NCBI RefSeq assembly: GCF_030867145.1
Contig: NC_134415.1
Location: 8,720,417 to 8,784,416, forward strand
Direction of reading: 5' to 3'
Source: Opisthocomus hoazin
Taxonomy: Eukaryota > Chordata > Aves > Opisthocomiformes > Opisthocomidae
Length of the DNA stretch: 64,000 bases
The position numbers and the translations under genes were made by a program. The notes under the pieces were generated by a model that had not been told where the DNA came from, searched no databases, and saw only the letters and a list, made by a program, of their open reading frames with translations. Positions 1 to 12,600 of the stretch are shown here, one piece after another; the stretch's first letter is position 1, and every line of letters begins with the position of its first letter.

Positions 1-2090
1 ATCCCAGCTGACTTCTGACTACCAGATGACATTGTCTATTTTTATGGTAAACTTTCTCTGAAATGACTATTTTATTTCTCTTAACTAAAAATTATTGATA
101 GACATAAACACAATAAAATAGGTAGGCCATTAGAACAGATTTTTCAAGGTCCTAGCTAAATTATAACCAAAGCTGTCTCAAGATACAGAGGCTTGCACAC
201 CCTACCTTTGAAGATACAGTCCTGGAAATTCTTTCTTCTTTGTATCCTTATATATTTTTATACTCTTTTGCCATGTCTTTGAACACAGGACACACTTTCA
301 GCAAGGTGCAATAAATGGCCTAGTGCTGTAGGCCTTGTAACTTGTATTCTCAAAAACCCCAATACTTGGCACTACATATGGTATGAGCACTTGATGTCAC
401 AAAGCTGAGAAACACCTGGGACAAGCAGTCCCAACATACAGTAATCCCAACAAGCATTGTCAATTATTTAAAATCACTTTTGATTTTAGCTTTGTCATTA
501 ATGCCACTGACTCAGGTCTCTTTAGTACATCTCTCACTTTTAAACTGACAAATTAGGTTATGCGTACCTCAAAACATTTCATACTGATCAATCAGACTTA
601 AATTCAGCAGCTCAGTTTCTTTCACTAAGGGAGCTTGAAATTCTGTGTATTTTTTCTATTCATTCATCAAGTGGCCTTTGCCTAGCTGAGATTTAAATGT
701 TCATTACTTTTTTGAAAAATCCAGGCCAAAAAATCGTGAAAAATAAAACAGAAGACAGCAGTATCTGATGAAACATTCTCTGCAATAGCATAGCTAAGAT
801 GAAGTAAATACAGCTGCACACAGGAACAGACCTCCTAAAACGTTTCACAGCAAAAATGACTGAAGTCCTTTTACTGCAATGTTGTCTGTTCTATAAGGAT
901 TGGAAATCTGCCATGGTATTATACTGGATTTTGCTCCAAAATAAACTACAGCCAGCACAGCTGGAGGTGATGGAAGTATGTCCAGGATAAATACCAACTC
1001 CCGGCCCTCCATCCCAGCTGTTAAATTATTCTATCCTTTTCCCTTTCACAGCACTAAACAGTTTCTACCCTCTCCCCTCTGCTCTCCTCATCCTGTAGTT
1101 ACCAAGACCTGATATGCCCTTACGCAAACCCTTATTTACCAAACCCCAACTTGCATATATCTTACACCCTGCAAACAACCATATCACTTCCTAACAACTC
1201 TGGTTCCTCCTAGAACACTTGTTGCACTACCACTCTGTCCTCTGAATGAAGCCAGGTCCAGGGGGAAAAACAATCACTGAAGGCAACACCAAAAAGCACT
1301 TGCAAAGGGGTTGAAACAAAGCTGATAACATTAATTCCACCATTTCTTAATCTTTAAATAGTTAATATAGTGTTACTTAATAATTACACACTATAACTTA
1401 GCATCTAGATATAATTATATTTCTATTTAATAATATATTAATGTATAATTTCAATATAGCTACATATTTCTATTTATAGTTCCAATTATGATCTGTTATA
1501 AGTGTGTTATCAAATATAATTATTAAGGCATTATAATTGTAGCCAAGATGCTTCTTTAATATAATAAACTTACACACACACAGGTTGATGAGGAGACATG
1601 AGAGAGACGAAGTTTTTGCCATCCGGATGACGATATCATCAAACAACTCGCCTGTGAGAATTTTACAAAAAATCCCCCAGAGGCTGAGCAAGCCGCGCGG
1701 TGCTTACTTTCTCCAAGCAGTTTCTCTTTCTTCGAGTTCCTGTAACAACATCTGCAGCTCTGCTTCTTCAAATGTTTTCCTTCCCCCCCCCATTTTCTCT
1801 CTCACATTTCCCCGCTCCCAACCACCCACCAGGGCCGTTTGCTCAGCTGGGCCATCCGAAGCCAAACGCATTTCATCTCCCGTCACGCTACAAACAAACA
1901 TTAATAGTTGGCACGGTTATTAAATTCATGAAGTGACCATCTTTTATTTTACTGCTCCAGAAGCAAGAGCAGTTCCACTTACAAGCGCACAATGTATTTT
2001 TGGTGGTTTTCCCCCAATAAAGCCAACATTTTGTTATGCCAGCGACTATTATTTTTCACGTAAATGTATTTTAATGTTGTTAAGGAGGAG
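1..2090. other. AT-rich upstream DNA, no gene seen
   Basis: No exon, RNA gene or recognisable transposon was found here. The stretch around 1340-1560 is especially AT-rich. The open frames at 1470-1936 overlap each other on both strands and show no family resemblance, so I treat them as chance. The region is 5' of the CpG-rich block and is probably intergenic DNA upstream of GPR137B. A pyrimidine-rich stretch near 1765-1830 contains a run of C residues. Confidence 0.6.
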
Positions 2091-2094
2091 GAGT

Positions 2095-2880
2095 TGAAGC
2101 TCAGCCGATTACTGCCGTCGAACCGCAGCCCACGAACGAACGAACCCTTCCAGAGGCGATCGGTTCGGCGCCCGCCCGTTCCCTGAGGTAACGGCTGGCA
2201 CCGGCCGAAGCGCTGTACGTGAACCGTAAATCATTAAAAAAAAAAAAGAAACAAACAACCCACAAACGGAATTTAAACCCGTCAACAAGCAGCTGGTCAA
2301 ACCTCTCCCGTTTCTCATTTTCTTCTCGCAGAGCCGTGCCCAGCCTTCAGCAGCTCCACTCGCAGGGCGGCCGGCCAGCGGCCACCGCCCCCCCCCCCAA
2401 CAGCTCGCCGCCGCCGGCCGGTTCCAGCCGGTCACGGCCGCCGCCGCGCCACTAGGGGGCGCGGTGGCGCCGGGGAGCCAGCGGCGGGCGGGGACAGCGG
2501 CGGCGCGGCCGGGCCGGTGCGAGGGGAGCGGGCCGGGGCGGCTCTGGGCCTCCGTCCGCGTTGTGTGAGGGGAAGGGCGGCACGGAGCCCGCCAGCCACC
2601 GCCTCAGCGCTCCCTTTCACCCCTCCTCAGGGCCCAGGGCTGCCTTCGTGCCTTCACCTGCCCCCCCCCCCCCAGTGGCTCTGCCCCTGGGGGTGAGCTC
2701 GCTGAGGGGTCGTGGCGCAGGTTGAGGCCGCTCCCGGAGCGGGGGCTGTGGGCGAGCCCTCCCCGTCCCTTGCTGTTGGCAGATGGGGATGGAGGGCCTC
2801 TGGCTCCAGGTGAGGGGTCCCAGGCTGCCTTTGCCTCCTTTCTGCCGGCACCATGGTGGGGGTGAAGTCCTTCACCCTCG
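2095..2880. promoter_or_regulatory. CpG-rich block, probable GPR137B promoter
   Basis: GC content and CpG density jump sharply relative to both flanks; 2101-2220 alone holds about 18 CpGs by hand count. GC-box-like GGGGCGG occurs near 2535, and a CTCF-type site lies at 2449-2462. There is no TATA box in an obvious position. The block is about 6.4 kb 5' of the first coding exon of GPR137B, which begins just after a strong splice acceptor, so an untranslated first exon probably starts here. Possible + strand donors are CAG|GTGAGG (break after 2809) and GAG|GTAACG (break after 2187). A bidirectional or minus-strand promoter is equally possible from sequence alone. Confidence 0.6.
2449..2462 (+). 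promoter_or_regulatory. CTCF-type binding site
   Basis: The 14 bases CCACTAGGGGGCGC match the core of the vertebrate CTCF motif, and the flanking CG-rich bases also fit. It lies inside the CpG-rich block, where CTCF sites are common. Occupancy cannot be known from sequence. Confidence 0.65.
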
Positions 2881-5800
2881 GCGGGTACAAGTCATAGGGC
2901 AGCAGGAAAGTAACAGCACAAATGCACACACACAAACATAGGATACGGCGTGCAAAAGATACTCACGTACAGGGCAAGGAAGGGGGCTGTTGGGTGAATC
3001 TTGTGTGTTAAATGTTGAATGCAAATTTGCTGAGAAGGTTTGTTTACTCTTTGGTTTTAGCCCAAGACTAACTCCCAAGTCTCTACAGATGTCTTAAGAA
3101 CAGATTCACTAACGATCAAAGAAAACTCATCCTGTGGGAATTCACCCCTGAGCCATAGGTTTGACCCGTAGCTCAGGAATCCACTGTTCCTCTGCACAGC
3201 TACATCACCTCCCAGTCCCAGACACAATCCTTTGCTTCCAGCCACGCTGGCTGCCCCTTTCCACCCTCTCTTCATATCCCAGAAAGGCCAGGTTGGAGTA
3301 CTGTAGGGCCCTCACCAAGAAAAATGTCTTCATCCCTACTCCAAGGACAGCCCTACAGCTGAAAAGTTTCTGCAGCAACCATTCAGAGGGCAGCCTTGCC
3401 AAACGCAATTTCAGACAGTGAGGAAACATCAAGATGCTCAGAATGTCTGTGAGCCCGCTTCCTAACATTGTGCAGTCCTCTGAGCTGGTATGGGTGTCAG
3501 CACCAACTGGAGTAGATATAGGATACTGGAGTTAGAAACCCTCGCCAGTCATTAAATAACCTGGATTCAGGACTTTTTGCTTCCGCAGCAGAATTCTCAG
3601 CTGCTTGAATGAGCAGATAATCAGGGCTGAAGCAGATGGTTCCTAACATGTAGAGTTTTATTAGCCATGAGCCAGATGCTTCATATTGTCTTAAGTATCA
3701 AAGGCCAAGGGAAGAAAATGAATTAACTCCTTTTACTGGATGTGGCTAAAATAATCCCTATTTAAATGGGCTTTTATTCTTCGGTCATCAAATTTCTTGT
3801 GAAGAGAAGACACGGTCGCTGCCAGGATGTGTCACAGATTATATGAAACCCCAAACACTGGACCAAGTGATCTTTCGCACTCAAATCCACCTCCCTCTGT
3901 TGTCAGTCCACATCTAGTCCACCTCCCTTTTCCGGTCAGCTCACACCAGCTGACTGATATATCTAAGGGAATCCCCACTGAAGGGAAACACCTAACTGCT
4001 TTAGTTCCTCTTTTACTGGTTTTTCCACTGAGGGGTGGGGGAAGGGTGCAAAGAAGGGGGTAAACTCAAAAAGAAAGCAGAGAAGGCTAGCAAAGGGGAT
4101 AATATATACTACTTGAGCTAACACGAATTTAAAGTATCCTTCTGTGTTAAGGAGTCATCTGGGAATCTGAAGGCTGCAAAGAATGATTTAAGCAGTGGAA
4201 AGCAACAAATCCTTTTCAGTGCTTTTTAATCTTAGATCTGCAGATTGCCGAGTCTTGTTTTAAACCCCAAAGAACATCCAGCATGAACAGAAATTTCAGG
4301 GTTTTCAAGACTTTCTTACCAGTCTGGAATGCAGACTGCATCTCCAAGCTTGAGTCTGCTCCTATTGCATGTTGTGCAATGCGGAAGCCTGCAGGTGAGC
4401 CTGAAATCAGTGTATCACCATGCTAATAGTGACAAAATTCCAAAATGAAACAAAGACACTGATATTGCGATGCTTCTGTTTCACAGAGTCTGTCTCTTTC
4501 CATCTTCTGTTCCCTGAGTAACATATTTAATTCTTTTAGAAAATTTTCTTCTGGTCAAGTATTGGCTGAAATTATGAAACCACAGTTTTCTTCCCTTAAA
4601 GCTATTTGCATTACTCTGATTAGTTTGTGTGGGGGAGTTCCTGCCCTTGATGCATAGGCATTACTTAATATGAAGCCAGTGGAAGCTTTGCCTGCCTTGA
4701 AGATTATGGGATAAGGCCCTACATTTGTACTGTTGTACGCCACTGTATGACCTAAATGAGATTAGAATAATAAATCCTGATTTATTACAAGGGCTTTATT
4801 TAGACATGTTTTGAGTATGAGGTCTGTGTCGGGATTAATAGTAAAATCTAACATGCCCAGGCACAGAGAAAGCCCGACAATGAAAGGACATTTTTTCCCT
4901 TGAGAAAACTGGTTCCCAGCCCTCTGTTTGGCTTTTGTCAGAGCTGTTAAATGTTGAATGGCAGAGAGACGCTGGATCCCAAAGATGGTGACGTAGTCCG
5001 TGACTTGGAGATGAGCCCACACCAAGTGAAGGACGGAAGTATCCCATCAGCAGTATTTTACAAGGCTAAGTACTCATGCTCCGCAGTGCAGTACCATTCA
5101 AAAAGCTTCCAATATAAGGTGTTCAGAATCCAAAGACACAATGAGAAATTACAGTTTCAGGATTTACTGGATAATTCATCCATCATGTTGAGCAGGCACT
5201 AGTTTATGTGCCTGCCCTGTAGTCACATCAGCTTCCTGAACCTGTTGCAAGGGAATGCCCATTCTTTTCAGCACCCCGGCCACCACCTCTCATCAGGAAA
5301 CCTGACATCTTGTCATGTAAGGCACCAAATTGCAACTGCCTGAGTACTGGACACAGCAGGTGTGTGCTTATACCACATAGTTAAATTTCTCCATTGTAAT
5401 AGCCACATTACTAAAGGCTTCAGAGGAATTCGCCTTTCAAAAAATTACTTAAACTGAAATGAGTGGACTGCAAGGGCATGAGCTGGTATTTCTGTGGGAC
5501 ACAAAATGAAGAAAGAGGAGTGTAAGTGTTGTGACAAATTTGGGTGAATTAAATCATCATTAATTCAACAGTATCTCTACCTTTTGTCTAATTCAAAGAG
5601 TCTTAATACTCTCACTCTCCACCAGCTAGCTGATGGATCTTGTTCAACAGCAGATTCCTGTCCCACTTGTTTTTTGAGTAGAAATAGGAAGAATTACTTC
5701 CTTCAAAATGTTGTTATTCAGTTTTGTAATTGTAGGCCTCATGGACTGCGGAGCAAAAGAAAACTTTGAACCAGCATACCATTTTCTTTTTCTTTGATTT

Positions 5801-8800
5801 GACAGGAGCCCTGCCTATCTGACAGCCTCTCCTGGTATGTCTCAGTTGGGGTGGAACTGGATGGAATGGCCTCTCACAATTTTTCAGATAACTTTAGGAA
5901 AAAGCAACTTTTGAAGAAGACAGACTTTAAGGTCCAGCTATGATACTTTACTCAGTACTTGACGTTTAAACCATGAGAGCCAGGTATTTGTAAGAAATAC
6001 AATCCAAGAAGTCATGAAGCCTCAAAGGAATAAAAAACCTGCCAGTGTAACTGAAACTCTGGACTACCACAGTATAAAATCAAAGATGAATATGGTTGGT
6101 ATCTAACAAAATCTTAAATTACTTAATTTTCTTCACTTCCTAGAAGTGCTCCTTTCTGCAAAACCCTTTCTAAAAGACGTTTTGAACTACACACTAGATT
6201 GTGAGAGTCATTACATGTAGAGTGCTTCAGCACACAGTGATAACTAACAGTCTTGCCAGCAAATTCATTAACTGCAAGTGACATCAAAGACGAGAACTCC
6301 AGACCTCTCTGCTCAGAAGCAGGGCAGCAGTTCAACTTGCAGAATCCAGATACTTTATGTTATCTGCTTTTGTTCATTTCAAGTCAAATAGCAGTGGGAT
6401 GGCCTAGCTAAGCGACTTTTTGAACCCTCGAGCTCCACTCAAGTTTATTCCTTTGGACAGTGACCCTTAGAAAGAAAACAGTAACACAAACAGATCTTCT
6501 GGGATTGCCCAACATCGCCAGACAGTGTCAGGAGTGTGTTGAAGTGAAGCAGTGGAGAGCTGCGTGGCAAGTTTAGTCTATTAAGAAGATTCTTATAACA
6601 CTGCAATGCAGAGTTTCCCAACCAACCTTTGCTCACCTCCTGGCAAGGACACAAGTCTGTGACGCAGTCTGAGAGACCACTGTTCTTTGCTGTCCCTTGG
6701 CAACACCCGGCCAAGGGAGCAGCAGCTTGCTTTGGCTGTTTACAACATGCTGCCCACGAAGTGTGTGTTGGCAGTCACATCCACGGGCGCACTAAGGGGA
6801 GCCAGCAGTTTGCTGAGTGGGAATGGATTCCTGCTTCTCTGTACATTTTATAGTATAATTGAGGCATGTGGCAGTCTTGAAATCCTGGTGGTTTTGCTGA
6901 TGGCATGTCATGGAAGCCTTTACCCTCATTTAGCAGGTTAAAGTCTTATAGCATAAGCTGTGAAGAATTGTTATAGGTCACTGATAAAAAGCAATAGAGT
7001 GCTTATGGCCACTGTGGGTTAATGTTAGCCACAAGCATAATCAGAAAGTTTATGCTGAGAAGAGAGAGGTGGTGTGTAACCCACTGAATTTATTATCACT
7101 GTACTCTGGCCTGTAGATAGTGCATGTGTGCACTAGGGTTGTGGAGACCGAGGGATGTATAAGGCAGGCCACTGGGAAAGGCTGGGAAGAGGTTTTTCTT
7201 GTCTTCTAGAAGGAAGTATGTATCAATCTAGGGGAGATGTTTTCCTCATCTGGGAGACGGAGCCTTCTGTAGTATGTATTGAAATATATTTTGTTGTATC
7301 TCTTCTACTTGTTATACATCTTGTCTGAACTCCTGTCCAGGCCCTTTATCTTCTCCATCTTTGCCTAATGAACGTGATGAGTACAGACAGCTCTTCTGAC
7401 AAACTTGCTTCACTAACTTCTCAGTTTTTCACGTTCCACCCTGGTATCAAGTCAATTTTACTTTTTTTCCCAGGAAATACGCAGGGTCTAGGAGCAGGTG
7501 CTAGTTTAAAACTAAGTCCAGGTTTATTTATGTTGAAGCCATAAAATTCTGTGCAGGCTGTAACGTACATGTACATGATTTTTAGTGCTTGGACAGTCGT
7601 TATGCTCTCTCCTCTTTCCCATCATTCACTGTGTGTTCTGTATATATCTATACGTAGTCAAATCAACACAGCCACTCGCTGTTCTGTATCACCCTGCTTC
7701 TGTGAGCTGTTTATCCAGGATTTCCAAAGCTGACTGCTCCTGGTAAGGGTCTTAAAATCATACCTAGACACCTTAATACAAGTGACCTGATTTACAGAAG
7801 CACTGAGAACCCACAGATCCCTTTCCAGTCAATGGGAGCTGAGTTTGCTTAGCACTTTTAAAATCAAACTGCTTATGTTTCAGTACCTAAACATGGATTT
7901 TGGAACATAACTTTAAATGTTCAGTGTGGGTATTTTTAGGGTAGGATGGGCTTCACTTAGAGATCTTCTTAAAGAGCTACCCAAACATATATATTCTGTA
8001 TTTATATTAATAAGCACAATTATAATAATTGTCCTTTTCAACAAAATATTTCTGAACTCATCTTGGGGTGAGGCATTAATAATGGAAGTAGTTATTTGAG
8101 TTAGTACTCAGTGTCGGTATCTGCATACCCTGAGCACTGTGTTAGTTCACTACATGGACTCTTTCTCTAAAGGAATCTTTTTTCACTGCTCACCAGACAT
8201 GTGGGGTCCTCCTTGGGGATTATTCCAGGTAACAAGCATTTCTCGTAATCAGCTTGTGAAAAACGGTAGAACAAACATGGCAGTGCTCCAGCCATAACCA
8301 AGGTATCTTGTTATGTGATGGTTTATGACGCTATACATGACCTAGAGATATATGAAGCATTTCCACCACGTTGCAAATGTCTAAACCACTCAGTTTCAGT
8401 TCTTACTTCTCACACCCGTGAGTCAAACCCAGCAGCCTGCCGTAGCGCCTATTAATTTATAGATTTCATCCCAAGGGCACATCTGCACACTTGTGAGAAG
8501 GTGTGTCTGGTCAGCTGTTGCCACAGTGATGGCACAAACAGGCAACAACCAAGAAGAAAAGAACCTGTAGCTGCATGCACGCTTTGGTGAATTTGGGTAT
8601 TTAAGGGGTTTTATTTGTTCTGTATACGCTATGTGCCTTTTCTCCCATTCTGATGAAATGTCTTATGTTAGAAGAAAAAGAAGATACTGAACATGTTAGA
8701 TTTGCTATGCAAATTGTGTATTTCCTTATAAACACAAAGGTTTCTGCAATGCAGAGCTGAACTGTTACAGCTTATTACAGTGGTTTGAATTTCATGACTA

Positions 8801-9228
8801 CTTTAAGGTGCTTAAAATTATTCCTAACGAAATGCAGCTAAATTAAGTACTTGCTAAATGGGAAACAAGACAAAAAAATCCTACAAAGGTACGATGTGGC
8901 TCTCACCGGGAAAATGTCAGGTACCTGCTTCTTGTAGAAAATAGAACATTACTGAACTAATTTAAAATCCAGATAATTTTCCTTAGGAAAAGAAATCAGC
9001 AGTAAACCATTCAGGGGCTGGTGGATTTCTTTGTTTCTTAAGGATGGTAAAGATTCGTGCACTAACATCAGCGAAGGGCAGCTTTCTGAGCTGTTCCCTG
9101 CCAATTGCTGACAAAGGCAGTCCTAATGAATCATTCTGAATTGTGATCATGTGCTACCAGCCCACAGCGAGCTGCCAAAGAGGAAGTGCAGCTTGTTTTC
9201 TTTCATTTTCTTGATTCCTATGCTGTAG
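2881..9228 (+). other. Inferred 5'-UTR intron of GPR137B
   Basis: No coding exon was recognised in this 6.3 kb. It is read as an intron because a strong acceptor (TTCTTGATTCCTATGCTGTAG, AG at 9227-9228) precedes the first coding exon and the only promoter-like block lies upstream. Short open frames on both strands have no family resemblance. If GPR137B transcription instead starts close to 9.2 kb, this would be intergenic. Confidence 0.45.
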
Positions 9229-9306
9229 GAAGATGAAAGGAGAAGGAGGAGGAGGCAACAGCGGCAGCCAAACTTAATAAATAATTCTGACGAATTCTGA
9301 TATCAA
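9229..9306 (+). other. GPR137B: GPR137B 5' UTR in first coding exon
   Basis: The leader begins after the pyrimidine-rich acceptor ending at 9228. It contains an in-frame TGA at 9298-9300, two codons before the ATG at 9307. That stop fixes the start codon unless splicing occurs inside the leader. The ATG context (A at -3, G at +4) is favourable. Confidence 0.6.
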
Positions 9307-9675
9307 ATGGAGGCCCCTGAGTGGGACCCACTGAAAAATGACACCCTTCCGCCGACCCTGACGCCAGCTGTCCCTCCGTATGTGAAGCTGGGCCTGACCA
9401 TTGTATATACTGTTTTTTATTCACTGCTTTTTGTGTTCATCTACGTCCAGCTCTGGCTGGTCCTTCACTACAGGCACAAGAGGTTCAGTTACCAAACTGT
9501 CTTTCTGTTTCTGTGCTTGTTTTGGGCCTCTCTTAGGACTGTGCTCTTTTCATTTTACTTCAAAGACTTTGTCACAGCAAATTCTCTCAGCCCCTTCATC
9601 TTCTGGCTTCTCTATTGCTTCCCAGTCTGCCTCCAGTTTTTCACCCTGACCCTGATGAATCTTTACTTCACACAG
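9307..9675 (+). CDS. GPR137B: GPR137B coding exon 1
   Basis: Encodes residues 1-123: the N-terminal tail and TM1-TM3, ending ...LMNLYFTQ. It ends in phase 0 at CACAG|GTAAG. The start at 9307 is chosen because a TGA stands in frame two codons upstream and the MEAPEWDP start aligns with the human METPPWDP region. Confidence 0.95.
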
Positions 9676-12600
9676 GTAAGCAACAGATATTTGGTTGATT
9701 AAATCTGACAGAATGGTAAAGCATTATTTTGTAAGAATCATGAGAAAAATGTAATTTCCTAATGTACCTTGGCAATGCAAAAAAACAAATTTCAGTTATT
9801 TAGTTGGGAATTTTAACTTTTGATCTATATGCAAGCGATCGCTGTTACTATGAAACTGGAGCCTGAAGTGATCATTTCAGGAATGGCAAATAGTTTATCT
9901 ACTGTCTATTAGATGGGTGTCATTTCATTTAAAGGTTGGGGAGAAAAATGTATAGGAGAGCTTGAAAACTGGTCATCCAAAATGCTGTTCTATTATTATT
10001 CTTTATTATTGTTGTTACTGGAATTCATAAACCTCCTGGCTTAGCAGACATGATCTCTGTGTGCAGTCAGAACTGTAATTTCTAATTTTGCTGGCAACTC
10101 CCCACCCCAGTTTTTTGTAAGTTGGTTAACATGTTTCTGAGTGAGACTTCTATTCTGTGTAGCACAATCAAAACTGTTGATGGAGTCCTACTGAGGACCC
10201 AAATTCCTATAATGATCTGTATTACGAATAGCAGTGACTCTGGACGCCAGTAAGTGCTAAGTGCCGTACAGAGATACACCCTCTATTTCAAGGATGGTGT
10301 GATGTAAAGATAAATTAGCTGTGTAGTGGGGTAAAGGAAATAGCACCTCCGTTTCAGAAAGAGGTCTTGAGAGTGTATCTGTGCTACAGATAGCTAAGAA
10401 GGCAGGTGAATTAGGCTGCACAGCACTCCAGGTTGCTGCAGTTAGACTTGCTTGGAAGTATTTATGGTGAGCTTGGGTATCCTGGCACTGGGCTGCAGGA
10501 CGGGATACTGGCATGCTGAGGCAGAGAAAGGCTGCTGGGCTTGCCTAAGATCTCACAGGAAGCTTGCAGGAGGGCAGGAGCTGGATTCTCTGTCTCCTCA
10601 ATCCCACTATGGTCCCTGGGGCAGGACGCCAAGCCTGCACTGGGATGACCCTTGTCAAAGCCCACTTTCCCAGTGCTGGGGTGGCTGGCCAGGAGAGCAC
10701 CAGCCTGCCCTGGAGCACCCCGGCAGTGTTCAGGGTGCTTCAGGTGTTGCTGTGTGCCCCACTTGGAACCAGCTCACTGCCTGGGTCTGGGTGCTTCTGT
10801 GATGCCTACGCTGTTTAACAGTGCTCTGTAGTGATTGCAGGCCTGTCAATTCCGAACAGCCTGGCTGGAGAGATCAGGCTGCTTGTGAGAGCTGCCATCC
10901 CAGAGCTGAAAAAGCAGCAACAGTAAGCATGACAGCTGTAAGAGGATCACTTGAGTTGTAGAGGGTATTAAATACTTAGAACCACATACACAGTTTTGTG
11001 CTTAGGTTTACTTTTCTGGTTTCAGTGTCTGAAACAGCTGCTAACTCACCCCGCTCCACGCCCTGGGACTTGAGATATATTAAGGGATTACAGGAACCTT
11101 TCATCTACATGCTACTCAAATCCAGCTCAGGCATGTGGTGACCTACGCTTTATCCCAAAGCTATTGTGAGAGTCTTTTGATAATGGTGCAGTTCCCCAGG
11201 GGCAAACGTCCATCATCACACAGTCCATCCCCATCACAGTGGCTGGGACGAAGTCGTAGCCCAAGGTCAGATTCTTCCCCCAGACACACACACGCAGGGC
11301 TGCCGTGGAAGTCTGGAGGCAGAATGCAGCATCCTGGCTCTGCCCCAAGGGAGCGGAGGCTTGCGAGAGCACAGAGGGGCACCGCAGTCTGCACACTGTG
11401 CATCGGAGGGCCAGCACTTGGGGACTTGGTGTTGTGGGTAACTGATTCCTTTCATCTAAGGAAGATCTAAAAAGAGAGCATGCAGAATGCACGCATATGT
11501 CCTTTTAACTTATTTCTGGCGTTGCTGTCTGATATCATTCAGGAAGTACAAGTCAGTGGTTGGAAAGAGAAAAAATGCTAAGGCTGTTGGTTCTGCCTTT
11601 GAGGCAATTTCTGCTTTGTCACCATGAGTCCTCACAGTCTTCCTCTGAGTCCCTCTGTAAGGGTGTTATAGTTACCTGTCTTCAAGAGCCGTTGTGAGGA
11701 TTTGGAAACAGTATTTGCAAGGGACTTTCAGAGCCCGTGATATGCATCGTAATCTTTAAAGATCGTGGGCCACTGTAGACAGGCATATTATTAGTATTGT
11801 TGTTTGCTTTAGAGCTGGTTGCTCCCAGTGAGATTTAATCTCAAATATCTCCCCAGCCGAAACAAAGCCTTAAGAAATATAAGCACAGCCATTGTACGAA
11901 TATAACGTAAGACACAGAATAAGTGCACATATTTTTAATTCACTATTATTAATTTTTGACTTCTAACCATTAAAAGGTGGTTTGGCTTGAAATTCAGCAT
12001 CTGCTTGAGACTGTGTATTTAATGTGCATCTAGCTTTGCACACAAGGCAAGCAAGAACTAGTGTGAAAGGGGTGGGGAGAGAGAATTTGGTTTTCAGTAA
12101 TGGCTTATAACTTCATAGACCTGTTCAGAAACAACTTTTATCCCTTTTTCTCTAGAAGTCAAGTAGGAAGGGTCTGCAGCTGTGTCTCATTGCATGAAAA
12201 CTGTGCTATTTAACTAGTGCTTGGCTAGAGGGAAAGAAGTGATAATCTATGTGTAGTATAGGGACAGGGAACTGGAAGAGACCTCAAGGGTCTCTGGAAT
12301 TTGCAGGTGTTTATTATCTGCTGTACAGCACCCAGACATGTGGCACTGCTAGGAAAACTTTTAGACATAGATGTAAGAAGAAAAAGGGATTCCAAAAAAT
12401 GTTGCAAATCCTCCTGGCCAAAAAAACTACCTTATTTGGCAAGTGCCAAAGAGCGTTTTTCAGAATAAGCACCTTTGAACTTGACAGAAAATTAGACACA
12501 ACTATTCTCTTTTTAATAGGCATCCCAAAGCAATGGGGACGCAAATTTATACTGTATTTTATGTGTAGCAAGACAAGTAAGCCATGATGGGATCAGCACA

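Noticed and set aside
2109-2620. Open frames rich in Pro, Ala, Arg and Gly in the CpG block, including a possible upstream coding exon for GPR137B
   Set aside because: The composition is simply that of CpG-rich DNA. The in-frame TGA at 9298 prevents a continuous extension from the leader, and none of the frames resembles the human N-terminus.
11127-11492. 121-codon - strand frame, with three overlapping ones, in GPR137B intron 1
   Set aside because: Several frames open at once reflects composition; no family resemblance.
12244-12305. Possible small CR1-like fragment with the inverted sequence AGAGACCTCAAGGGTCTCT
   Set aside because: Only a loose resemblance to the CR1 3' end over about 30 bases, without the octamer terminus. 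The short palindrome alone is not convincing.
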